Source: Polychytrium aggregatum
Taxonomy: Eukaryota > Chytridiomycota > Chytridiomycetes > Polychytriales
Direction of reading: 5' to 3'
DNA length: 64,000 nucleotides
NCBI RefSeq assembly: GCF_025602895.1
Contig: NW_026516298.1
Coordinates: 119,958 to 183,957, forward strand
Of the stretch, positions 1 to 11,162 are shown piece by piece. Under the pieces are notes generated by a model that ran no database searches, was not told where the DNA came from, and was given only the letters and a program-made list of their open reading frames with translations. How positions within the stretch are numbered: position 1 is the first letter of the stretch; every line of letters starts with the position of its first letter. A program made the position numbers and the translations under genes.

Positions 1-998
1 GAACGGCAAGCCGGCAGCTTGGGCCAGCAGCTTGGGCCAGCAGCGGTGCCCTCGGGTCGATGTATGTCCAGGAACGGCAACATCATCGGCAGGCGCCGTC
101 TGCACGCCCGGACCCAAAAATAGCACCCAGGGCTTTTTTCGGCCTGCCTCTGGACTGATCCGTTCGCCTGTCTGTCTCTGGACTGATCCGTTCGCTTGTC
201 TGTCTCTGGACTGATCCGTTCGCTCGTCTGCCTTCTGCTCTACCTCCTGCCCTGCTCGATTCACCGTCCACTGGCGTCCTCGTCCTGGTCCTGATCCTGC
301 CGCTGTCCACGAAGCCACATCCGCTGTCCACGAAGCTACATCCGCTGCCTTCCAAGAAATGAGAATCCTGCGTCCGTTTGTCGCATTCGGGTCCCGCGCG
401 AGCGTCGAGAGCATCCATCTCCCGACAGAACCTCACCTTGCTGCCCGCCTTCCTTCGGGGGCCTCGAGATGGCTCGGCCCGACGACGGAGTCTCAGGGAA
501 GCCGCATCGTCCAGAAGCCGTTGCGATCTCGCTCGTTCCTCCGCAGGATCTGGTCGTTTCTGGTTCGATAGCCCGCAAACTCTTGCAGGCCGGGTAGTTG
601 CCAGATGATTCTCAGGAATCCTGTGCACTGCCGTCCGACGAGCACCGCTTGCCGCGCCATCGGTGTCAATGACCCTGTCGTTTCCACCTGTGTCTCTTGG
701 ATTGCATCCTTTTCCGGTTTTGGTATCGAGTTGTCGCCTCGTCGAATGAATACCTCGGCTGCACTGATTTTGTCACTTTCCCAGCGCAGTCTCTCTCCCT
801 CCCTTCACGACGCTGTTGGTTCAAGCTGGAAGCAGCTCCGTGAGGCGCTGGGCCGAAATATAGCATCTAGCACCATGCGTTTGTTCCGGATGGCCGTCGG
901 CTGCGTATGGCTGGGCGTATCACGGTCTATATTTGAGGTCAGCAAATTAGATGCTCGGAAAACGGAGGCAGCTCCCGATTGCGCTTCAGGGCTCGGTC
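1..998. other. Region without a supported gene
   Basis: Open frames here (the longest runs on the minus strand from 628 to 83) are rich in Arg, Ser and Gly, have no recognisable domain and overlap each other in several frames, so I do not call a gene. The stretch holds short direct repeats: a unit containing ggactgatccgttcgc occurs three times at about 153-225, and a unit containing ccgctgtccacgaagc occurs at about 300-345. The last 100 bases are probably the 3' flank of ILV1, which ends at 999. Confidence 0.5.
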
Positions 999-3650
999 TC
1001 AGTTGGCAAAGCCGGCGTTGAGAGTCAGACGATAGACCTTGTTGTTGGTCTCTTCGACGTACGGGTACTTGAGCTCGCCCAAGAAGGTCTCGAAATCGGC
1101 TTGGCTGTCGGGAGGGACCTGGAGACCGACAACAACCTTGCCGACGTCGCCGCCGTAGTTGCGGTAGTGGAAGAGCGAGACTGAAGCGGGAGAAGCGGGA
1201 GAAGCGGCTGGTGAGACACGGACGCATCGCAACAACGAAGGTGTCGATGGGGATGTCATGGCCACCGCAATCGCAATCATGATCATCGCAACCACCACCA
1301 CCACCGCCCAAAGCCTCCTCCGTCGAACGCGCGCCCCCGCCCGGCTGCTGTCCCGGTCCCATGCCGCCCACCCTGCCCCCGTGCCCCACCCGTTCCGCGC
1401 GCCCTCCCGTCCACGGCACCAACCCCCGACGCCTCGCCCCGCCCGCCTTGTTGTCCGTCCCGACCGGGTCCTGCCCTGGAATCCTGCGGCACAAGCAAGC
1501 CCACGCTGTCCATGTACTCACTGTTCCACAGCGGGCACTTGACCGAATTCAAAAAGTGGTTCAGCGCTCCCGGCCGCTCCGGGAACGAAAATCGAAAGAT
1601 ACGTTCGTGCGGGACCTCCTTCCGGCCACCGACAAGGTAGCGGGCGTGGGCCTTGGCGAGCTCATTGTGGCTTGCATCCATGGCGCGCATCCCAAGGGCT
1701 TGCAGCTCCGCAAAGATCTGCTTGAGCTCGGCGTCGCGGTCGTTGACCACAAAGCTCATGAAGATGTGCGCCTCGTGGGCGTCGCCATACCGATACGAGA
1801 ATTCGGTCACACTTCGGGGATGGATGACCGAGTGGAGCGTCAAAAAGCTGGAGATGAGGTGAAATCTTTTTAGTACCAAGGCCAGGAGCAGAGGGCATGA
1901 TGAGGGGGGGGGACGGAGAAGAAAAGGCGTTGGTTGGTCATCCCGTACAGGATCCCTCACCAAGCACCACAGCCGCAGCCGCAGCCGCAATTGCAGCATC
2001 GACGGCTTACCTTCCAGGCTGTTCGGGGATAACGACGCTGATGAGGGCCTCCTTGTTCTCGCCCAGGTCGGCTCGCTCGGCCACGAATCGTAGCCGGTCA
2101 AAGTTCATGTTGGCGCCGCTGCAAATGGTGATAAAGTTCTTGCCCTCGCAGCCATGTGCCTGGATGTACTTCTTGGCTCCAGCAACGCTGAGGGCTCCGG
2201 CGGGCTCGAGGACACTGCGGGTATCCTCAAAGACGTCCTTGATGGCGGCACAGATTTCGTCGGTGCTGACCAGGATCATCTCGTCCAGCAGCTGCTCGCA
2301 GATTCTGAAGGTCTCCTCTCCAACGAGTCGGACGGCGGCTCCGTCGGCAAACAGGCCAACCTGAGGGAGGGTTACCCGCTTCTTGGCGAGGATCGAGGTG
2401 GTCATGCCAGCGGCGTCCAGTGTCTCCACGCCAATGATTTTGATGCTGGGATTCAGGCGCTTGATGTAGGAGGCCACGCCTGCAGCCAGGCCGCCACCGC
2501 CAACGCACACAAAGATGGCGTCGATGTTGCCAAAGGATGCCTGACGTAGCAGCTCGACTCCAATGGTGCCTTGTCCGGCAATCACATACGGATCGTCATA
2601 GGGGGGAATGTTGGTCAGGCCGCGCTCCTGTGAAGAAAGAGAGTGCGGTCAGCGGACAGAGCTGTGGTGCAGTTGACCTGCCACCTACATGCCGTAGTGC
2701 TGCTGCCCAGGGCACTGGAGAAGCATTCGGACTGGACCGGGCAGGTCATTGGTCCGGTGCGTTGGTCCGGTGGGCTCGCACTCGTCCATCAGATCAGAGC
2801 CCCAACCGATGGCACCCGGCCGACCTCGAGCATCATGGCCGCCCCCTTCGGACATGCAACCCTCCCCGGATGGGCGATCGCTTCGAAGAGGTCATCCCAG
2901 AAGGCCCACAGAGGCACTGCAGCGGCCGTTACCTGCTGGAGCCGTGCGGCCTCAGTCTTGGCCTCGTCAAAGTCGTTGCCAAAGAGCACAACCTCGGCAC
3001 CCAGACGCTTGACATTTCTCCACTTGATGGGAGGAGTCGCCAGAGGCATGACGATGGTGGCTTTGATGCCCATCTTGGTGGCCGAGAGCGCAACTCCTGA
3101 CAGATTCGCCGGCCGAGCAAGAATAGGGGGGGGGTTAGGCCTCCGAGCCTGCCAAACCCAGCCCGCCCACTCCGAGCAGTCGCATACGCAAGCCGCATAC
3201 GCAAACGCCCAGAGAGCCCGCTGGAGCCACAGCCTTACCCTGGGCATGGTTTCCGGCCGAGCAGGCAATGACACCACGCTTCTTCTCCTCCTCGCTGAGC
3301 TGCTGCATCCTGTTGTAGGCGCCTCTCAGCTTGAACGAAAAGACCGGCTGGAGGTCCTCGCGCTTGAGGTAGATGTTGTTTTTGATGCGGAGCGACAGGT
3401 TGTGCGCGGGCTGCAGGGGGGTTTCGCTAGCGACGTCGTAGACACGGGCCGTCAGAATGAGATTGAGGTAGTCCGGGTATCCAGGAGCAGCGTAGACGGA
3501 GGGAATGTCGGAGCCGTAGGCCGAGTTCTTATAGATATAAGTCTCATCCGTGGGCTCGCTGGGGGAGCCGCAGGCAAGGTTGAGTCGCTTGGTTGGGCTC
3601 GAGGGAGCCGAGGTCGGGGCCGATCGCTTCATGGCTGAATCTGGCGGCAC
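999..3650 (-). CDS. ILV1: Threonine dehydratase (threonine deaminase), mitochondrial
   Basis: This enzyme converts L-threonine to 2-oxobutanoate and ammonia with PLP, the first committed step of isoleucine synthesis, normally in mitochondria. Five exons fit in phase: 3239-3650, 2933-3096, 2011-2627, 1522-1847 and 999-1180 (566 aa). The PLP fold shows the lysine motif SFKLRGAYN, the SAGNHAQG loop and the phosphate-binding GGGGLAAG. Two C-terminal ACT-like regulatory repeats follow, around [11 protein letters not shown] and [11 protein letters not shown], the part that senses isoleucine and valine in this family. All introns are GT-AG. The first Met (3650) gives a Ser/Pro/Lys-rich leader; Met7 is an alternative start. 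An E-box-like CACACGTGACG lies about 370 bases upstream at 4021-4031. Length and domain order are normal for a fungal ILV1. Confidence 0.96.
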
Positions 3651-5040
3651 GTTCGGTATGAGGGGTGGTGGGAAAGCAGGTTGATGGGAAGAAGGTCAGG
3701 CCGAGGTGCCGGTGCTGGCCGTGGGAGCCGGTCCAGGAGACACGCCCGTTTCCTCCCAGCAACACCGCAGCAGGCAGACCCCGCCTGTCGGGCGCTGCGC
3801 TGCCCCGGTGTCGTGCCGCATCCGCAGCCACTTACTCGTTTCTTCCGGGGAGACGGCAGGGAGACCAATGCTGCTCTGGGGCAAGGAGGGGCACGGCGAT
3901 GGTCGGGGCTTGCTTGGAGCTGGTGGATGCGAGCCAGGAGCACAGCAGGGGCGGATTACGCTGTGTGCCAGGCATAAATCCTTTGGCTGTTTGCGAAAAA
4001 ATTTTGCGATAAGGCGGTGACACACGTGACGCCGCCTGGTCATCCGGGCTTGCCCGCAGGGACCAATCAGGGCCCGGGGCGGCGGGCGGCAGGGCATGGG
4101 CCGCCGGCGATGGGCCGCCGCCCGGCCTTGCCTGGTTGGGCTCGCACGCTGCCCATGATGATCTTTGTTTGGGTCGGCGGCCAGCTGCTGCTGGCTGTGG
4201 TGTTCCTGCTGGTGCTCGTGTTCATAGGTGAGCCGCGAGTATCAGACACGATCGGCTGGATGCGGCTATTGGATGCGGTCGTTGGGTGTGGCTGTTGAGC
4301 AGAGACTGCGCCCGACATGAGTCACAAGATGGTGCGTGGCGTGTTGGGTGCTGGATGCATGATAGGGCATGCAGGATGCGGAATAGGGCATGCAGGATGT
4401 ATGATACAGGGCACAGGGCGGATCTGCAAGTCGGCTCTCTGGCCGTGAGCCGAGCAGCGCTCACGGAAACGCAGCTCATCCGCCTCCATGTCATGTCGTA
4501 TCCCCCACCAGTCTGGGCCCTGGCTTGGATCATGATTCTCAAGAGGATTCCGGTTCTCCACGAATTCGTCACCAACCTGGCCTCTTCGTCAGTCGACGAG
4601 ACGCCGAAGCCGCCGGTCTTGCCACGACGGGGAAAGTTCATCATCCGATGAAGCGCACAAGCCAGACGGGCACGCCCGCGATCCGGTCGCGATCCTTCGC
4701 AGCGCAGTGTTGCCGAGAAAATACAGCGCACGCTCCAAACTTCCCGGGCAAATACCACTTGAAAGAGCGGCATATATGCGCGAACAGGACGTGGGAGTTA
4801 TGTTTTGTATTTCGCGGCCCAGGTCCTTTGCTGGTCGTCCCTCTCGCTCATCAGCACGTTCGCTCACTGCTCATCGCCCCACGAAGGAGCCTCAGGCAAC
4901 GGGGAACAATGATCATGGGAGTGTGGTGCATTCACTCGATGTGGGAGCGTGGTGCATTCACTCGATGTGGGAGTGCGATGGACGCATTCGACCCTTTGGA
5001 CAGCTCCATGGTTCCTCGATATCAAGATGCTCGACCTTCT
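3651..5040. other. Intergenic region upstream of ILV1
   Basis: GC-rich sequence with no confident gene. It holds the probable ILV1 promoter, with CACACGTGACG at 4021-4031. A direct repeat of about 26 bases containing gtggtgcattcactcgatgt occurs twice at about 4923-4976. A possible first exon of a small membrane protein on the plus strand (Met at 4154, about 25 residues dominated by Leu and Val, then a GTGAGC donor near 4228) is described separately. Confidence 0.4.
4154..4651 (+). other. Possible two-exon small membrane protein (weak)
   Basis: A Met at 4154 opens a stretch encoding MMIFVWVGGQ followed by a Leu/Val-rich membrane segment and a GTGAGC donor near 4228. A second open segment at about 4525-4651 ends with LPRRGKFIIR and a stop. 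Together they could encode a short protein with one membrane helix, but I cannot fix an acceptor site with a clean phase and recognise no family. This is a suggestion only; it could equally be chance open frame in GC-rich DNA. Confidence 0.15.
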
Positions 5041-5215
5041 CGAGTCGCTTGGCTTTCCGGCACTGTGAGCACACCTGGGATGTGTTGAACTCGTTCACCG
5101 AGCACACATGGGTGAATTGCTCGAATTACCGAGCAAATCTGAGTCTCCGCGGGCTGGAAGCATATCCCTTCCCTTGCTTCCAGGAGGCATTCCCAAAGGC
5201 AGCCACAACGCCAGT
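5041..5215 (-). pseudogene. Fanzor (TnpB-like nuclease) relic
   Basis: The minus strand matches the 3' third of the Fanzor at 59049-61422. In one frame it reads AFGNASWKQGKGYASSPRR, almost identical to the RuvC-II segment of the large copy. In another frame it reads VNEFNTSQVCS, the alternative-glutamate and zinc-ribbon start. Roughly 40 bases between these two segments are missing, and the frames do not connect. Only this fragment is recognisable; the rest of the gene is absent or too diverged to see by eye. It is a decayed copy and shows that the family has moved in this genome before. Confidence 0.85.
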
Positions 5216-5295
5216 CTCCTTGGACACGCTGCTTGGCCACGACAGACAATCGGTGTGTGTATTCAGGACAAGAAAACTGAACCCCAGACTCATAA

Positions 5296-5332
5296 CAGGG
5301 TGTCCCATTTCGTTTTGGGAAAGCTGTACCTT
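5296..5332 (+). repeat. Dispersed TIR-like motif, copy 1
   Basis: The sequence cagggtgtcccatttcg followed by ttttgggaaagctgta resembles the end of a Tc1/mariner-type element. A diverged copy lies at 14302-14330 (same strand). It starts about 80 bases from the Fanzor relic. Confidence 0.4.
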
Positions 5333-5507
5333 TGCCTGTAGCAGCGTGCAGCATCAATGCAGAAACACCAGACCAAAGGCGGCTGCCAGCATAGATAACC
5401 CCAGCCCTGGAGGTCAAGAGTCCGAGCACAACCCGAGTCCCATGTCGCTTGCGGACGCTGTTGATCTCAACGAGCCCGCTTCTCATCATTTGGTTCAGGG
5501 GGCTATG

Positions 5508-6746
5508 TTATAGCATGTCGGTTGAGAAGCCAGAACAAGAATATGTCAATGCGGGCGGCAGTGCTGGAGTGTGGTCGGTGATCGCTCTAGGCCGCACCGA
5601 AGCGGCTACTGCAGCGCTCGCACATTTCGCCGCGACTATACCACGCCCGGATGCACCATACGTACCCGACTCCAGTACAAACTCTCCATCGGCTACCACA
5701 TCATCCGGGTGGTCTGTTTGTGCAGCCGCGATTCTGAAGACCATCGATACTCCTCGGGCGATACTAAGGTGGTCGGAAAAGATGTGTGCGAGCTCCGAGC
5801 TCAAGCAGTCGTAGATTCCGAGCCCCTTGACCACGAGTTTGAATGTGTCGGCGTCTGATGGGACGAAGGTTGGCTGTCAGGACGCTTTCGCTCGCCGCGT
5901 TCCCACGGTCCCTTCCACGACAGCGCAGAACGACGCGACTTTGATCATACCTTTGAACCGTTTACGCAGCGACGTCTCGAGCTGCATGCTCTCCGATAGC
6001 ATGCTTTCAAGAACCTTGACGTTGCTTTTGACAATGTGGATGCTCGTAATAATGTCGGATCGCCAGACTTTGTAGATCTGCTCGATTGGTGCGTTGACGG
6101 CTATCAGCTCGAGCACGCGCGGCATCTGGGCTGGCATTGTGAGCCGCTCCCTGCACTTGCTGTCGGCCTTGTAGGTCGTGTCGGCGCTGGCCAAAAGATC
6201 CAGGTCGGCCTCCAGGTTCACCGTGCTCCAGTCATGCACGATTCTGTGGTACTGGCCCAACAGATCGTCGATATGAAGCAGAAGCTCACGCGTAAAGCAG
6301 TGGCTCGGAGACGGGAGACTTCGGATGGGCTGCGAAAGCACCTCTTGGCTCAGCGCCGTAATGTTGGTGAACACAGACGCCGGCTGGCCCTGGTATAGCG
6401 CGTGGAGAATCCTGAATGCTTTGATGAAGTATGTCTCTTGGATTTGCATGTCTGTCTTGTATGCCATAAGGAGGACGTGTGCGGGCACTGCTTCCCGTGG
6501 CTTCACAGGGACATACTGCGACAGGAAGACAGGATGCGACAGAGCTGCCGATCTTCGCTTGCAAGCCATAGGTAGGACCTTGAGCCCCAAGTGCTGCATG
6601 AAATAGGATGAGAGTTTGTCGTGTTTTGTGACCGGCATGGTCAGAGCCCTCCCACCCATTGCTGGGCAGACGAGAAGCAGGACCAGCAACAGCACCGCCG
6701 TCATCCTGTGACTCCAAGCATGGCTGGCGAGCGCGATAGGCCGCAT
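5508..6746 (-). CDS. Predicted secreted protein of unknown function
   Basis: Two exons fit in phase: 5951-6746 and 5508-5854, joined by a 96-base intron with a GTATGA donor, a CTGAC branch-like site and a CAG acceptor (381 aa from Met at 6746). The N-terminus has a strong hydrophobic segment (MTAVLLLVLLLVCPAMGG from the second Met at 6704), a likely signal peptide. The rest looks helical, with Leu and charged residues regularly spaced, and no domain is recognised. The last 60 residues are Ala/Ser/Thr-rich and could hide another intron. The long uninterrupted frame, signal peptide and clean splice phase support a real gene, but its function is unknown. Confidence 0.6.
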
Positions 6747-7483
6747 TGTCGAGGCGCGATGTGGGGCAAGATGGAGCGACAAAACCAAGGAGATGCTGCC
6801 GTCTCCGAGAGCGCTGCGTGCTGAGAGCTTCGGTGTGCACACGCAACACAACCCATAGCCGCTTGGACAGGACGCTTGGCACGACAGGACCAGGACCTAA
6901 CAGAAAGAGCGGGCCTGCGACGCGGGCTGGGCGGGCGCTGCAAGCCAATGTCTTGCCCGTTGTGCTTGACGCTCTGGATTGGTATGGACCCCTATTGAGG
7001 AGCGACGCAGCGCTATCCATCAAGCAAGGAGCCAAGACCCGGACGACAAGGTGGTGCTTACGGGGTCAGGCAGCCATCAGGAGCCATCGTGAGAACTGGC
7101 GGTATTCGTGGAAACCGCTCGTGCATTGAATGCAATCTTTGGACCGATATTGCAGTGATACCACCCGTCCGTTGGAACAAACCAGTCCATCCTGTTCACC
7201 GCATCGTGCCTGTCTGTTGTTCGACGGCCTCCTCGTCCCAGCCGGGCCATCGCCGACCCGTTCACATGCAATGCGGGCCGGCTGGGGCCGGCAGCCGCCA
7301 AGCACCGCCCGCACACGTGACGTCCAGGCGGCTGCCGTTTTTGGACAAAATTGATGCACTCTGTTCTGTGGTCTGCCCATCATCTGCCCAGCATCCTCCC
7401 ATCATCTGCCCAGCCGTCTTGGTCCTGTTCACCAACCCCGATCTCTGTCGGCCCAGGCATTCCACGCACATACAAACAGCCTA
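6747..7483. promoter_or_regulatory. Divergent intergenic region with E-box/CRE-like site
   Basis: This is the shared upstream region of the secreted-protein gene (minus) and the HEH1-like gene (plus). At 7312-7322 the sequence CACACGTGACG combines a CACGTG E-box with a TGACG half site. The same 11 bases occur upstream of ILV1 at 4021-4031. No gene is evident inside. Confidence 0.35.
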
Positions 7484-10400
7484 ATGGAGTCTAACAGCGA
7501 CCTGCTCGGAGATGCTCTGCCAGAGTACCTCGCCGAGAATTTCGATCCCAGCAAGCTTTCTGTGCCGGCGCTCTCATCCCTGCTGTCCCGCGAAGGTGTT
7601 GTGCTGCCCCCAACCAAGCAAAAGAAGGACGTCTACATCCAGCTCTTCAACAACCAAATCGCAGCCAACCGGAAGCGCCTCATCGACAGCCACAGGAAGA
7701 AGTTGGCCATCCAGAAGGACATTCAGAAGCGCAAGCGTCCGTCGGAAGCCTTTTATACCGTCCCAGCCTCGTCCAGAGATCACATATCGTTTGGCAATGT
7801 CCGCGACCAGGACCAACCAGTCGATGATACAGAGCGGGCCTTGGAGCTTGCGAGTTCCTCCCTCGTTGCCGTTTCAGTCGACTCTCAGGATTCTGGTATG
7901 TGCTCAAACCGATAGCCGTCAGTGCATTGGCGCATTCTGGCAGTGTTGGCACATTCTGTCGGCGTTGGTACATTCTGTCGGCACTGGCAATTTGCTCCAA
8001 GGGCTGGGCTGATTGCCGCCGCTTTTGGCGATGCCCATACAGCCACTAACATCACACACAATCCACCCCCCCCATCAACCTGTATAAAACAAGACTTTGA
8101 TGAATTTGTCGAAGAGTCCGAGGACGACTCCACCGCGGTCGAGGCTCACTCCGGCCCGCACACACCCAACCACAGAGGCTCTCCCAAGAAGACCAGCGAC
8201 ATTTCATACGATAACCCCTTCCAAACTCCTCCAAAGGCGACTCCATCGTCGGCGTCTCGGAGAAAGTCCACCGGCGCCATCTCAAACCCTCCGTCCGCCA
8301 ACCAGTCGGATGTCGACTCAGATGTTGCCATGCTCAAGACGCCCAAGAAGAAAGTCCGTGCGTCGTATGCCCCTGGAGCGCATCGGCCTGCGTCGACTCG
8401 GCCGCTGCAAATTGCCGCAAACCCGTCACCGCAGCCGTTCAACTTCCGAGCTCACACCCCAAAGGTGACTGTGCCAAGTTTCTCGAACACAGACGAGCCC
8501 CCGCCGTTTGACTCGGCCCCCCGCGGATCTGCAAGTGCCGTGAGCGCTGCACATCCGCACGCCTCCGCTGGCCCACATTCTGCCAGGCCTTCTGCGTCGT
8601 CTCGTCGAAAGTCTGTCAACGACTTCCGAGCAAAAGGCTCCTGGACCGAGGATCCTCAGCACTCGGCTTCTCGCCGATCTCTGGACCAGCGCTCGGTTGT
8701 GCTGTCGGCATATCACGAGATCGATACCATCGACGAAATCGAGTCTCTTGACACTTACGAGGGCCACATCGCTCTCGAGGATGCTGCTGCCTTGGGCGAA
8801 CCGGACACAGTGGATGATTCGCCGGCGGCGATGGAGGCGCACGCCCTCCCGGCCACCATCCGTCCAGGGAGAAAAACAATGGATCCCAGTCTACTTGCCG
8901 AGCACAGCTCCCAGTCCAGCTCTGTGGCCAGCGTCAGGCGCAACTCATCCTTTAGCGAGCTGTCCAAGACTCCGAGAAAATCGCTGGGCGTCTACACCCG
9001 CTCGACCGACGGAATCGATGGCCCCCTGGTCGCAGCCAGATCCAACGCCGCTAGCTCCCCTACCGCACCAGGCGAGGCTGTTTCTGGACTCAAGAAACGG
9101 GCTCCCGCACCCACGACCCCGCCGGCAGCTAAGCACAGTGTGGCCGAGGCCACCACGGACGATGAGCGCCCCAAGCACGCCCACGCCGCTGGCGAGGCTC
9201 CCGCGACACCCAAGCCTCCCAAAAAGAAAAAGGCTGGCAGGCGCAGCTCGGTGCGAAGAAAGGATACCACACTCCCACCCAAAGGATCTGGGCTCTGGAT
9301 GCTCTGGTTGGCCCTGGCCGTGCTGCTCGGATACGGCTATTTCGACTGGCGCAACGGCATCGAAGGCGACATGGGCTACTGCGGCCCCAACAAAGAAGAT
9401 CAGCGACCCAGCTACAAAGGCTACAATCCATTTGGATATGCCCTGCCGACCTGCATCCCATGCCCGGAGCGTGGCACCTGCACCGAGAGCAACCTTCTGG
9501 CGTGCGAAGGTGACTACTATCTGGCTCCCAACTGGGTCACTTCTGTTGTCGGCACCCGGGGCTTGATTTACTCGCTCCTGCCTTTCCCCTGGACCGAGCC
9601 CACCTGCAAACCCGACCTTAAGAAGATAGCCAAGGAACAGAAGGAAGTCCAGCAGATCCGTAGCATGACCAACGCTCTGGAGGAGATTGTGCGACGATGG
9701 ACTGGTCAGTTTGAGTGCAAACGGATCCTGCAGATCCGCAGCGCCCTCCACTCGCCCAAGAAACAAGACCCCCATCTCTCGGCTGAAGGCAACATTTGGT
9801 CCGAGGATGGTAGACACGTGCTTGGCATGCCGCTGTCGACCGCCAAGAACAGCCTCAAGGCGCTCATTGGCACTCGCTGGGACGATGTCCGGTTCGAGGA
9901 GCAGTGGAAGCTTGTGCTCAAGCGAATCAACACGACCGAGTGCCTCTTTGACGCTCCGCCGCGGCCTGAATCAGAGTCGGCTGCGTCGACATCCGTGACT
10001 TCAGCCACGCCAGCATCCAGCCCGACCCTCACCGACGCCAAGACCAAGCCGGAGGCAGCAGTAATCGATTCGGATCTGTCCTGCATCTATGCCAACCAAC
10101 AACGCATGCTCCGATCCAGCAAGCCCCCGATCATGCCCCTGAGCTGCCGCATCAGTAGAAGTTTGCTGGACTGGATCTCAAAACACTTTCTGGAGCTCTC
10201 CGTGGCCGGTTTCACGATCTTTGGCGTTGCCTTCTATTGGGGCCAAGCGCACTATGCTCGACAAGAGTCCAAGATGATCTCGGAGCTGGTCGACGATGTG
10301 CTCGAGGCGCTCCACCAGGAAGGTGACAATCACTTCCGAGATCCCGTTCGATATCCCATCCCCGGCCTCAGCACCAACCAACTTCGCGACCACTTTCTGC

Positions 10401-10711
10401 CCGTCCACAAGAAGCTCGGATCGCCGTCTCTCGGCCGCAGCGAGAGCGCTGTTTCTGATGGGGAGGGCCTCGAGTCTCCCTCGGCTCTGGCGTCGATGAT
10501 GAACAAGAAACGGTTCAACTTGGATCCACAGCAGCGCCAGAAGGTTTGGATCAAGGTTTCTGAGATGGTCCTCCTCAACTCGAATGTGCGCGAGACAAGC
10601 ATGGACATATGTGGCGAGCAGCACCCGGTCTGGCAGTGGATCGGCTCACAAGCCCTGGCTCCCAAGAAAGCCATGAGCAGTATCGGCACGGGCGGCCCCT
10701 ATGAGCTGTAG
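7484..10711 (+). CDS. HEH1: Inner nuclear membrane HeH/LEM-type protein (Src1/Heh1/MAN1 family)
   Basis: This family anchors chromatin at the inner nuclear membrane and recruits ESCRT for nuclear pore surveillance. Two exons, 7484-7895 and 8094-10711, join in phase (1009 aa); the intron has a GTATGT donor. Residues 1 to about 60 form the HeH helix-extension-helix motif (VPALSSLLSREGV, then a Lys/Arg-rich helix). A long Ser/Pro-rich linker with basic patches (KKKKAGRRSSVRRK) leads to a first membrane helix at about residues 536-556. A Cys-rich lumenal MAN1-Src1 C-terminal domain follows (GYCGPN, CIPCPERGTC, LLACEGDYYL), then a second helix at about 835-855 and a nucleoplasmic winged-helix-like tail. 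Domain order matches fungal Src1/Heh1. The start is the only Met before the HeH motif. Confidence 0.93.
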
Positions 10712-11162
10712 GGGCTCAACAGATCACTCGCCTGCCTTTGGCGTTCCAAACCACACAAGGCACCACCGCACGAGAACAGTGGCCCCGATGGCGCCGATGC
10801 CACAGCACATGCCTCTGCACCCCTTCATCAACATCAAATCCAACCACTCCACTCTTCACTTCATTCTGTACTCCTAACTTTCTTTCATTCGCTCATTGGG
10901 CCAGCTTGGCTGCTCCACACAAGGGCCATATCTTTGCAAAAGCACACTGATGTGGAGTCCACAGCGAGTACCGTTGTTCCCCTGGGCTTGCCGACGAAAT
11001 AAACATCAAAGACCCGTCTGGATCGGCGATGACGATGTGCCGACACTGCTGCACTGGGCGTGGGTGACGTATGTGGGGTGAGAGCGTTCAGGGCCGCGAA
11101 TCGATTCCGGTTACCGCCATCGAGCGGCGAGCCGACTCGGCAAACACCCTTCACCGTTTGCC
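10712..11162. other. Convergent intergenic region
   Basis: This lies between the stop codons of the HEH1-like gene (plus) and RMT2 (minus) and is probably both 3' UTRs. No open frame of note. Confidence 0.5.

Noticed and set aside
83-628. 181-codon minus-strand open frame at the left edge
   Set aside because: Arg/Gly/Ser-rich translation of short repeats without any recognisable feature.
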